Shown here one piece after another: positions 37,044 to 46,649 of a DNA stretch of 64,000 bases. The stretch comes from Anisodus tanguticus (taxonomy: Eukaryota > Streptophyta > Magnoliopsida > Solanales > Solanaceae). The position numbers and the translations under genes were made by a program. The DNA is taken from positions 35,672,383 through 35,736,382 of the forward strand of contig CM067546.1 in assembly GCA_034509755.1 (NCBI GenBank). The letters run 5' to 3'. Under the pieces are notes generated by a model, which saw only the letters and a program-made list of their open reading frames with translations, was not told where the DNA came from and ran no database searches. Numbering within the stretch: position 1 is the stretch's first letter; every line of letters starts with the position of its first letter.

Positions 37044-38500
37044 TTATTCTTTGGGTTTTAAGCCCATTCCCCTAGACAGGCAGACCATCTGATCCTTGGG
37101 TAAGCCCTTTGTCAATGGGTCTACTATATTATCCTTTGACTTAATGTAATAAATGGATATTATACCCGTAGTGATCAGCTGCCTAACGGTCTTATGCCTC
37201 CGTCGAATATGACGAGACTTACCGTTGTACATAGCATTCTGTGCCCTTCCTAGAGCCGACTGGCTGTCGCAGTGGATCATTACCGAAGGTACGGGTTTGT
37301 TCCAACACGGAACATCCTCTAAGAAGTCATAAAGCCACTCAGCTTCTTCTCCTGCTTTGTCTAAAGCGATAAACTCTGATTCCATTGTGGATCGGGCGAT
37401 GCAAGTTTGCTTAGAGGATTTCCAAGACACAGCCTCACCACCAATTGTAAATACATACACACTGGTGGACTTGGTGTTCTCTATATCAGATATCCAGTTT
37501 GCATCACTGTATCCTTCTAGTATAACTGGATATCTCGAATAATGTAACCCAAAAGTTAACGTATATTTCAGGTATTGTAATACCCGATTCAATGCCTTCC
37601 AGTGATCATCACTTGGATTACGGGTAAACCTAGCCAATTTATTGACTGCATAAGCAATATCAGGTAGGGTGCAGTTTGTTATATATATCAAACTACCGAT
37701 CACATGTGCATATCTCTCCTGGTATACGGGTGCACCAAGATTTTTATCAAGCTTTTGATTTGTATCCATTGGTGACTTTATCGGTAAACTGTCTAACATC
37801 TCGAACTTTCTCAGAATATCTCGAACTTTCTCAGAACATCCTCGATGTAGTGAGACTGAGATAAGACCAGTCCGTCAGACTTCTTAGACACTTTTATCCC
37901 TAAGATGACATCTGTGATACCCATATCCTTCATGTCGAAGCATTGTTTCAACATGTTCTTAGTCTCTAGGATTACCGTAGGACTTCTTCCTGTGATCAAC
38001 ATGTCGTCTACATACAGGCACATCATAACAAATGAGTCAGAGTTACCTTTCGTGTAGACACATTTATCACACTCATTAATGGCGAAACCCTTCGATAGTA
38101 GAGTACTATCAAATTTTCCGTGCCATTGCTTCGGGGCTTGTTTCAGGCCGTACAGAGATTTGACAAGCCGACAGACTTTCTTCTCTTGCCCTTGAACCAC
38201 ATACCCCTCGGGTTGGTCCATATAAATTTCTTCTTCCAAATCACCATTTAGGAAGGCTGTCTTGACATCCATTTGATGTATATCAAGGTCACGCAAAGCT
38301 GCGATCGCAATGAATACCCGTATGGATGTCATCCGAGATACCGGGGAGTATGTGTCAAAGTAGTCAAGACCTTCTGTCTGCCGATAGCCCTTGACTACCA
38401 ACCTGGCCTTGTACTTGTCTATAGACCCATCTGCTTTGTATTTTCGTTTGAGTATCCATTTACAACCCAACGGTTTATTTCCCGGAGGAAGATCAACCAA
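37044..38500 (-). pseudogene. Copia-1 reverse transcriptase and RNase H
   Basis: RT occupies 38500-37811 (VDLPPGNKPLGCKWI, MDVKTAFLNGDLEEEIYMDQ, SLYGLKQAPKQWH, catalytic YVDD near 38012). RNase H occupies 37799-37044 (GYSDANWISD, TMESEFIALDKAGEEAEWL, HCDSQSALG, SRHIRRRHKTVRQL, DPLTKGL). Between them a 20-bp tandem duplication (unit at 37801 and 37821, TCGAACTTTCTCAGAATATC) breaks the frame, since 20 is not a multiple of 3. Otherwise both parts are long and well kept, which suggests that the insertion is not very old. Confidence 0.9.
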
Positions 38501-40114
38501 CTCCCAAGTATGGTTATGCAGAATGGAGCCTATTTCACTCTCAATAGCTTATTTCCAGAGCGGTGCTTCTGGAGTTGACAACGCTTTAGCAATTGTCCTT
38601 GGTTCATCATTAACCATATAAGCTACAAAGTCAGGACCGAAGGATTTATCCTTCCTGGCCCTTTTACTTCGCCTTAGATCCATCTCTGGAGTCTCCAAGT
38701 TCTGAGAGTCTGGAATACTAGATTCCTGATGTTCAGCCACCTCGAGATCCGCTAGATCTGAACCATCTAGATCCGGGCCGTCAACGACTCCCGATTCTTG
38801 AGAGCTTTGTTCATAACTTCGTTTACGAGAGGTTATATCTTTTTCCTTTCTAGGAAAGGTACCTTCAAAGAATTGAGCATTCATTGATTTCATGATTGTA
38901 CCCTGGTGGTTATCTGGAATATCTGACTTATGCACTAAGAAGCGATAAGCACTACTGTTATTTACATATCCGATGAATATGCAATCTACAGTCTTAGGCC
39001 CAATCTTGACTTGCTTTAGCTTGGGTACTTCAACCTTTGTCAAACAACCCCACACCTTAAAATATTTGTAGGTGGGTTTCTTTCCCTTCTATGATTGATA
39101 TGGAGTTTTGTCCTTACCCTTATGTGGGACTCTGTTAAGAATTAGCGGTAAGGACGGCTTCTTCCCACATGTTTTGGGGAAGACCGGAATTGATGAGCAA
39201 GGCATTCATCATTTCCTTCAATGTACGGTTCTTACGTTCCGCCACACCGTTCGATTGAGGTGAGTATGGAGCCGTCGTTTGATGAACAATGCCTTCTTGA
39301 GCACAGTATTCCTCAAATGGCGTTATTTATTCTCCTCCTCTATCGCTACGAATGGATTTAATCCGTAGGCTTAGTTGGTTCTCAACTTCTGCTTTGTAAC
39401 GTCGGAACGCTTCAAAGGCTTCATCCTTACTTTTTAACAAGTAAAGGTAATAATACCTTGTGTTATCATCAATGAATGTCACAAAGTACTTGTTCCCCCC
39501 TCTAGTTTGTGCGAACTTCAAATCACATATATCTGTGTGAATAAGTTCTATAGGAGCGGTATTCCTTTCGACGGATCGAAAAGGAAGCTTGGTGAGTTTT
39601 GCCTCTATGCACACCTCACACTTATGTTGAGGGTTTACGTCGATAGACGGTAATAACTCCATCTTTACCAGCCTTTGGATAGACTTGTAGTTAACGTGTC
39701 CTAATATATGATGTCATAAATTAGAAGATTCAAGCAAATAAAAAGAAGGTTCAACTTTATTACTTGGACGCATTACAGACATGGCATTTACTTTGAAGAG
39801 GCCTTCACAGACGAAGCATCTCCCTACAAAATTGTCATTCTTAGTGAGTACAAACTTATTGGATTCAAACACTAGCCTAAAACCAACATTAACCAATAAA
39901 GGTCCAGAAATTAAATTTCTTCTAATCTCTGGGACGTGCATCACTTCCTTCAGAGTGAGCTCCTTTCTGAAAGTCATCTTCAGGACCACCTTTCCTACCC
40001 CAGCAAGTCAGACGAAGCGTTGTTGCCCATGAACAGCTTCTTGTCGGTGACCGGTGTGTAGGTAGAGAAGGCATCTCTGTTGGAACAGATGTGTCTGGTA
40101 GCACCTGTATCCAT
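38501..40114 (-). pseudogene. Copia-1 protease and integrase
   Basis: The protease begins near 40110 with MDTGATRHIC; a stop (TGG to TAG type) stands just before it. The GAG-pre-integrase region (about 39990-39660) and the integrase finger (HKCEVCIEAKL) follow. The integrase core has IHTDICDLKF and RSDRGGE, and the frame stops right after RGGE at about 39325. The integrase C-terminus, with a long acidic linker to RT, is at 39055-38549. At least three breaks are visible. Confidence 0.85.
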
Positions 40115-41241
40115 CTACCACTGCATCGGATTCTCAACCAGGTTGGCTTCTAGCACCACTGCTGAGAACTCCTCAATCATGTCATCCAGGAGCGTGTCCT
40201 TGACGACGTTAGCATGCGCCTTGCCTTTAGACTTGGCTTTCTGTTGTTGCTCAGTCTTGAGCTTGCGGTATTCCTTGATCTTATGACCAGGTTTCCCACA
40301 GTGGTAACAGTTACCTCTGAACATCTCCATTGCATGGGCCTTGCCGTCTTTCTGGAACTTCTACTTCTTACTTGAGTTCCCTTTGGCCTCAGCCAGATTT
40401 GCCTTTGCCTCAGGAGGTTATTTACCCCTAGGCAAGGCCTTCTTATTATCTTCCTGGATTTGGAGTTTGATAACAAGCTCTTCAAAGGTCATCTCCTTTG
40501 TCTTGAGTTTCAAGTAACTCATAAACTCATTCCACGAAGGAGGTAACTTTTCAATCAGCGATGCAACCAAAAACTGCTCATTTGGTTTCATTCCTTCCAA
40601 ATCCAGGTGATGTAAAATCATTTGGAATTCCTGGACTTGGGACATCACTGTCTTGCTATCCACCATTTGGAATTTTAGAAATTTTCCAACGATGAACTTC
40701 TTAGTACCCGCATCTTGTGCGTTGTACTTCTTTTGCAGTTTTTCCCACAACTCTTTGGCAGCGCCAACGGTGCAATAGACCGTGTAGAGAGGGTCTTCCA
40801 AGCAGTTCAGTATGTAATTCTTACACATGAAATCGCTATGATTCCACGCATCAAGAACCATCTTCATGTCGTTAACGACATGGATACCAAGGCCCCCTTC
40901 AACCGTTTCAATAGGCGAAGAGTCCATTTCATCTCCAACTTGTGGAGGATTTTCCGTTAGGAATCGGGCCATGCCCATAACTGTCAAGTAGAATAGCATC
41001 TTTTGCTGCCTTCTCTTAAAGTTTGAGCCCATGAATTTTTCAGGGCGATCATGTAAGAGGCAGAAGGTGGAGCAGCAGCAGTCGGGAAGGCAGCGGAGTT
41101 GCTGCCTTGAACAGTTGCGGCAGCAGCAGTGAAGGCAGCAGAGTTTCTGCCTTGGATAATAGCGGCAGTAGCAGGGAAGGCAGAATTGTTGCCTTGAGAG
41201 GCAGCATCAGCAGCATTAGAATCAGTCATGTTTCCAGCCAT
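40115..41241 (-). pseudogene. Copia-1 gag
   Basis: The ATG at 41241 starts an alanine/serine-rich N-terminus (MAGNMTDSNAADAASQ). A frameshift near 41030 leads into the gag core (FKRRQQKMLFYLTVMGMARF, then AWNHSDFMCKNYILNCLED). The nucleocapsid finger CYHCGKPGHKIKEYRK near 40310 has Tyr where the third Cys should be, so zinc binding would be impaired. The product would be capsid/nucleocapsid of virus-like particles. Confidence 0.85.
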
Positions 41242-41280
41242 GTTGCAGCAGTTACAGTAAGCTAAATATTGTCTTAAATG

Positions 41281-42010
41281 TGTTGGTTACAAAGATGCAG
41301 GAAACGGAAATTACAAGTAACTGCTAAGGATTACAAGAACTGAAATTACAATTGAACAATAAACTGAAATTACAATTGAACAATAAACTGAAATTACATT
41401 GAACTTGAAGAATAAACTGGAACAGTTTTTGGTATGCTGAGTCGAGTGTTTGCACTCTGTCTTTAAGACAATATTGCCCCGTATGTATTCTTTCTACGTC
41501 CTGGACAATTGTCTCCCAAGGTAAAACAGCAAATGAACCCGAGAACCCGGACCGGACAGGCGGGCGGCGGCGCGCGTATGGGCTTTCCTCGAACCGAAGC
41601 AGAGAACCAGAGAACCCGGACCGGACGGGCAGGAGGCGGCACGCGTGTGGGTTTTCCTCGAACCGAAGCACATCTAGGTCCTCCCTCCTTTAAACACATA
41701 GGATACCCCTTGGGGTCCCAAACCCCAAGCCAACTTTGAGACTTATAAACAAAACAATTCGTTCTTCCTCCACCGATGAGGGAGAATTGATCTCAATACC
41801 ACACTTTTCTATGCTTCAAATACCTCACTTCGTGGACCAATATCTCTTTCATTTCTCAACGAAATTTGACGATCCTTGGCCCTACGGTCATCTACTTATT
41901 TAGTAGATTATGCATATGTGAAGAACCGAACTCTCCAACATGCGGAGCACTAGTGTTTAAGCCGTTAAAGTTGGTCGGACGCAACTCCCGCCAAAGGCAA
42001 ATTTTCAACA
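41281..42010 (-). repeat. Copia-1 5' LTR (730 bp, internal deletion)
   Basis: It matches the 3' LTR at both ends but lacks the part equivalent to roughly 35454-35990, including the TATA region. The junction at about 41538 joins GCAAATGAAC to CCGAGAACCCGG. Without the promoter segment the element could not start a normal transcript from this LTR. Confidence 0.85.
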
Positions 42011-42039
42011 ACCACAAGGATCTGTTGTACGAATTAAAG

Positions 42040-42744
42040 AATTGTTGTACGAATTCTTTATGTATAAAATCCTAAGCATTTTCATATTATTGAGGGCCTT
42101 TTTGCTAAAGCATAGATTTTTAAAATTGGGAAAACCAATCGCTTCTATTGCTTTGGTCCCCTGGAAAAAAAGATCATTAATCTACAAACTACAACAAGAG
42201 CATATCCAGTAAAATCCAACAACGTGGGTCTGGAAAATAACTTCAAATATCGTATAAAATAAGCTTTCAAATATGATTACTTTCTCACTACTGGTAGTGC
42301 CAAACTTCTGTCATGTTTTGTATTTATTATTGCACTATCAAATGTTAGTGTCTTTCTTAAGAAATATGTTGGTTGATATAAATACTGTGCAATTAATACT
42401 ATTTTCTAGATGTTCTTTAGAGTCAAGTCTAAAACATGTAATGTATAGTGATAGAACGAATTGCAATTGAAATATTACCAAGAAAATTCATTATGTACAA
42501 AAAGTCTTACGCATTTAAAGTTAATCTAAAGAATGAAACCGGATTAGACAGATTAAGTGGCTACTAGACTAACCCATGGCCTAATAACATAAGAAAAATG
42601 AATCAGGCAGTGTTAATTAAAGTGGCTACTTGAGGAATTAGGTAGTGTTAGACAATTAATGTTACTTTTGCTTCTTCCACTAAAGTAAACAACTAAAATG
42701 ACTTACATGAGAGAGTATAAAGCAAGACAGACAAATAATTGGAT
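42040..42744 (-). other. TNL interior: intron between NB-ARC and LRR exons
   Basis: AT-rich sequence without a recognised gene, between the NB-ARC remnant and the SINE/Copia-1 insertion. By position it is the TNL intron and possibly part of the exon leading into the LRRs; splice sites could not be fixed. Confidence 0.45.
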
Positions 42745-43342
42745 TTGACCCTATATGTCCAAATTGTTGATCACCGTTTCTTCAAAATCTTCAGCGAGCC
42801 ATAGTCTGCTACGTTCTCCCGGATCCTTTTTTTGTATTTACAGCAAAAAAACCCTACACTTTGAGGATTAGCATGATTTACTATCTCCAATGAGAGCTAC
42901 TTCATTTTTGAAAGCATGCTGACTGAACAAATTTGTAGCTTCATGATCAGGCAGAGGCAGTGGAGTCACTTCACAGATTGCCGCATCCTTTATCAAATAT
43001 TTATCTCTAGTTGTTACAACAATTCTACTTCCATTACCAAACCAACCAAGATCACCTGCTAAATACTCCAAATTATCAAGCACAATTAACACCTTCTCGG
43101 AATCATGCACTTCCTAACAGTTTAGAGAGAAGGGTGTTTTGTAAAGAATGTACAGTATCAAAAATGACTCTTGCTACACCCCCCAAGGCCCCAGATCCCT
43201 GTGATTCGAACATCATTGGTTTCTACCTCAAGTAGGGTATTTATTTATTCCCACAACACCTCGCAAAGAAGATACAACAGCACTCTTGCATAATATGGAA
43301 GAAATTTGATCGACAATCTGCTGAATATTCTCTCATTCAATC
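42745..43342 (-). pseudogene. TNL exon: NB-ARC remnant
   Basis: The exon begins after TTTATGTAG at 43342. Motifs on the minus strand: ENIQQIVDQISSILCKSAV, NDVRITGIWGLGG (start of the P-loop), ARVIFDTVHSLQNTLLSKL, KVLIVLDNLEYLAGDLGW (kinase-2), GSRIVVTTRDKYLI (RNBS-B), NLFSQHAFKNEVAL, then directly DPGERSRLWLAEDFEE, which normally lies about 190 residues further on. The GKTT core of the P-loop is missing, with a frameshift at the gap. Most of the ARC domains are deleted. A stop follows the second codon after IE. ATP binding is impossible. Confidence 0.87.
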
Positions 43343-44608
43343 CTACATAAATAAGAAAGATTAATGGTGGATAAATGTAAGAATGTCAAGTAGTATGTAG
43401 TATGTATTTCATATTGTTATTGTGCATAAATATGATAAAAATATAAAGCACATAAATCAAACTCTTGAAGGGACCACTCGGAATTATCTTGTAAGAATAT
43501 TACCGAGAAATTGAAGTGATACGAACTATAGTGTCTTCCTGCTGATAGAAAGATATAAATCAACTGCCATTCTTTTTTCAGGAAATTATTATTTTTAAAA
43601 AACTTTGGACATCTAAAGTACATATAAAAAATTGTTGCATATATTCTTGGGATAATTTCAAAGACTTTCTTCAGGAATTATCTGCACCTCTTTGGTTTTT
43701 ACTTAAGAAAATTAATGAAACGAAATAAAATAGAGTACTATAAAGGGCATATTAATCAAAACCATAGTTTTTTTAAATTAAAATAAGTTAAAAGAATTAT
43801 AATCACGATCATAAGTTTTCAAACGGAAAAGGTCCAAAAAAATCCTAACGTTCAAATAATAGCTCACAAATAACTTTCTTCCACCTTTTGGTCCAAAAAT
43901 AAACCTTTCTTTTTTGCTCAAGGATACCCTCCTTCTACGATCTAAAAATGACCTCAACCTTGACAATTTTTCAATATTTAGAGGTTTGAAAATTTCTTTT
44001 CTTTACTTTTTATTTTAGGAATTAGTAAAATCGATAAGAGTGTGGCAAAGCTTTTATTAAAACCAACATGTTCAATTTTTTGCTTTCATAAAAGAAATTT
44101 TGTTTTCTTCCGACTAATATGAAAGAGGAAAAATATTGGGTCAAAAGAAAATGATATTTTACAGTTTAATTTTTAATGTATAAATAGTTAATTGTAGCTG
44201 ATATTCTCGAAATCCTTATATAAAAATTACTCCCTCCGTCTCAAATTATTTCACTTTTTTTTTATCTTACATGCCCTTTAAGAAATATTAATTATGAAGG
44301 TATTTGACCTACTTTAACCTTATATAATTTAAGTTATAATCTCTCTTTATTAAATGTTAAATCTATTTTATGTGTCATCTTTATTAATGATCAAATTTTA
44401 CAGGGTAAAATGGAAAAAGTATAATTAATTTTTTCTTAACTTCTAAAACTACAAATAATTTGAGAGGGCGGAAGTACAAATTAACATTCTTTTAACAAAG
44501 ATGTGATTCACGGGAATTAGAAAAAATTAGCAGATACATATTAGTACACAAAGACAAAACTTTAAGATACACTAAAAATTTAAGGGTGACTTTCTAGTTT
44601 CTACTCAC
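43343..44608 (-). other. TNL intron 1
   Basis: An AT-rich intron lies between the TIR and NB-ARC exons, with the acceptor GTAG at 43343-43346 on the minus strand. The donor is near 44608, where TCAAGAGTGAGTAG resembles a weakened AG/GTGAGT site. It contains a Stowaway MITE (44230-44474) and no other recognised feature. Confidence 0.6.
44230..44474. mobile_element. Stowaway-type MITE (245 bp)
   Basis: Left end CTCCCTCCGTCTCAAATTAT; the right end reads, on the opposite strand, CTTCCGCCCTCTCAAATTAT, flanked by TA on both sides (44228-44229, 44475-44476). Ends and the TA duplication are those of Tc1/mariner-derived Stowaway elements. It has no coding capacity. Confidence 0.85.
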
Positions 44609-45477
44609 TCTTGAGGAAAGTCATATCTTTTTAGTTTTGGCGCAGCAGTTAGGGCAGTCCTCCATATTTGCACCTTCTCCATTCCTTCAACATCATCATC
44701 TACCTCGCACCTTGATTGATGTTTTTCAAAGGCTTCAGAAAAGCTCCTCTTTTGGTATTGAATCTGTTAAGAATCTTACATCGAATATGGAATGGTAACA
44801 TGAACTTCTTATATGATTTGGACAATCCTCATCCTACAAGCTAGCTTTTGGGGTTGAGTTAGGCTCAGGTGTCATATCTTTACATGGTATCAGAGTCATG
44901 ATCATTCCAATTCTTTATTCACCGATGTTGGGCCCCCAAATTATATTATCCACACTCCAGTTAACAAGATCTGGGCGTGCGGGAGAGTGTTAAGAGTCCA
45001 CATCGGATATGGCGTGCGGGGTACTGTTAAGAGTAACACATCGGATATAGTTTGGGAACGTGAACTCTTTATATGGACTTAGACAATCCTCACCCTACAA
45101 GCTAGTTTTTGGGGTTGAGTTAGGCCCAAGATCCATTCTTTACAGAATCGTTGATGGATCCACATCATAGAATACCGGTATGACAATTTGTCCTTATTTA
45201 TCCCTGCATTCCATTATCTTCACTAGTTCATCTAAGCACCATCTCGATGTAGCATAATTCTTTGAGAAAATAATGACAGCAAGTTGAGACCTTTCGATAG
45301 CTTTCAAGAGCTCTTCTGAGATGGATGCACCATGCTCTAGCCTTTTGTCATCTTTAAAGGTGAATATTCCCTTGTTTTTCAAACCTTCGTACAATTTACC
45401 TGTTAATGTTTTTCGAGTGTCTATACCTTTAAAACTTAGAAAGACACCGTACTTCCATCGAGGCCAGTAGTGTGAAT
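44609..45477 (-). pseudogene. TNL exon 1: TIR domain
   Basis: Exon 1 continues here from the ten codons at 51850-51879. Motifs: YWPRWKYGVFLSFKGIDTRK (strand A), GIFTFKDDKRLEHGASISEE, LAVIIFSKNYATS, RWCLDELVKIMECRDK, IVIPVFYDVDPSTI; then the TRIM, then SFSEAFEKHQ and KVQIWRTALTAAPKLK. The Glu in WCLDEL is the residue used for NAD cleavage in this family. One stop lies inside (45191-45193, Lys to TAA type). Taking out the TRIM and one GAATC restores the frame exactly. Confidence 0.88.
44765..45144 (-). mobile_element. TRIM retrotransposon (380 bp) inside the TIR exon
   Basis: Two 120-bp LTRs (44765-44884 and 45025-45144) run TGTTAAGAATC or TGTTAAGAGTA to TCTTTACA. The primer site TGGTATCAGAG (44885-44895) and the purine-rich GGCGTGCGGGGTAC (45011-45024) lie in place. 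A perfect target duplication, GAATC, is at 44760-44764 and 45145-45149. The element itself reads on the plus strand although its host gene is on the minus strand. The interior also holds a 25-bp partial LTR start (about 44988-45012). Length, short LTRs and lack of genes define a TRIM. Confidence 0.92.
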
Positions 45478-46649
45478 TGTTGGAAATTAGCCTTTGGCGG
45501 GAGTTGCGACCGACCAACTTTAACGGCTTAAACACTAGTGTTACGCATATTGGAGAATTCGGTTCTTCACACATGCATGATCTACTAAGTACGTAGATAA
45601 CCGTAGGGCCAAGGATCGTCAAATTTCATTGAGAAATGAAAGAGATATTGGTTCACGAAGTAAGGTGTTTGAAGCATGGAAAGTGTGGTATTGTGTTCAA
45701 TTCTCCCTCATCGGTAGAGGAAGAAAGAATTGTTGTGTATATAAGACTCGAAATTGGTTTGGGGTTTGGGACCCCAAGGGGTATCCCATGTGTTTAAAGG
45801 AGGGAGGACCTAGATGTGCTTCGGTTCAAGGAAAGACCACACGCGCGCCGCCGCCGCCCGCCCGTCCGGTCCGGTTCCGAGTTCCGGGTTCTCGGGCCAC
45901 GGGTCTTCTGATATTATCTTTTTGGGCCAGAGAACTTTGCCAGAAGTACAGTTTGATCCCAGAAGTTTCCAGATGTACGATTCGGACGAATTCGGATGTA
46001 CGGTTTGGTCCCCGAAGTTTCCGAACGTCGAATTTGGACATCAAAGCAGAAACGCCAAGCACTCAATTCACCATTTATTTTGGTGAATTACTCCTCCTAT
46101 AATGGCCAAATCCACCGGTCTTTCACCATTTATGTGGTGGCTTTACTACCTCCATAATGGCCATTATTTGGTCTGTTATGGAGGCGATTTTCAGCCCCTC
46201 CCTCACCTATATAAACACCCCCTTACACCATTGTTGAGCACTACTAAGAACAGTTCATACAACACACGAAAATACACAACCAAAACAGTTTTCTTCCTAC
46301 AACTTCCAAGCATCATTTCGTTACTCAATATTCTTCACGGTAGCATTTGAGTTTCCTTTGCTCAAGTGTTCCATTGTTGTTTTATCTTGGGAGACAAATT
46401 GTCCAGGACGTATAAAGGATACATACGTGGCAATATTGTCTTAAGGACAGAGTGCCACACTCGACTCAGCAAAAACAGTTTCTATTTTTCCGTCTTCAAC
46501 AAAATTGTAATTTCAGTTTTGTGATTCTATTGTAATTTTCAGATTTCTAGCTGAATTATTGAATCTTTGTTTATCCTTTCGAATACTTGTAATAGTAATA
46601 TACTTCCCGTACTGCATTATAAAGTACCATAGAGTAAAAATACGCAACA
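45478..46649 (+). repeat. Copia-2 5' LTR
   Basis: It contains a TATA box, TATATAAA (46208-46215), and a GC-rich segment CGCGCCGCCGCCGCCC near 45842. The 3' LTR lacks about 30 bp present here near 45560-45590. Confidence 0.9.
46208..46215 (+). promoter_or_regulatory. TATA box of Copia-2 LTR
   Basis: TATATAAA in the context CTCACCTATATAAACACCCC is conserved in the 3' LTR at 51408-51415 and comes before the R/U5 part. A copy in the 3' LTR would drive transcription into the TNL 5' region, though on the plus strand and so antisense to the gene. Confidence 0.6.

Larger units (their letters stand above)
35227..42010 (-). mobile_element. Copia-1, near-complete Ty1/Copia element (6.8 kb)
   Basis: LTRs run TGTTGGAAATTTGCC to GTAACCAACA on the minus strand: 5' LTR 41281-42010, 3' LTR 35227-36411. 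The target duplication is ACCAT (35222-35226) and ACCAC (42011-42015). The polypurine tract CAAGAGGGGAT abuts the 3' LTR. The order gag, protease, integrase, RT, RNase H shows Ty1/Copia. The lineage may be Tork-like but I could not settle it. Coding frames are broken in several places. Confidence 0.92.
35178..42024 (-). mobile_element. 5'-truncated Au-like SINE, split by Copia-1
   Basis: The left part (35178-35226) contains GGCATCCCGGTGCACTAAGC and GGGTCCGAGGAAGGGTCGAA. The right remainder (42016-42024) is AAGGATCTG. Together they match the 3' end of an Au-type SINE on the minus strand (from memory). A perfect 15-bp duplication, TTGTACGAATTAAAG, stands at 35163-35177 and 42025-42039. The intact insert would be only about 58 bp, so it was strongly 5'-truncated, as LINE-driven insertions often are. 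Confidence 0.75.
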
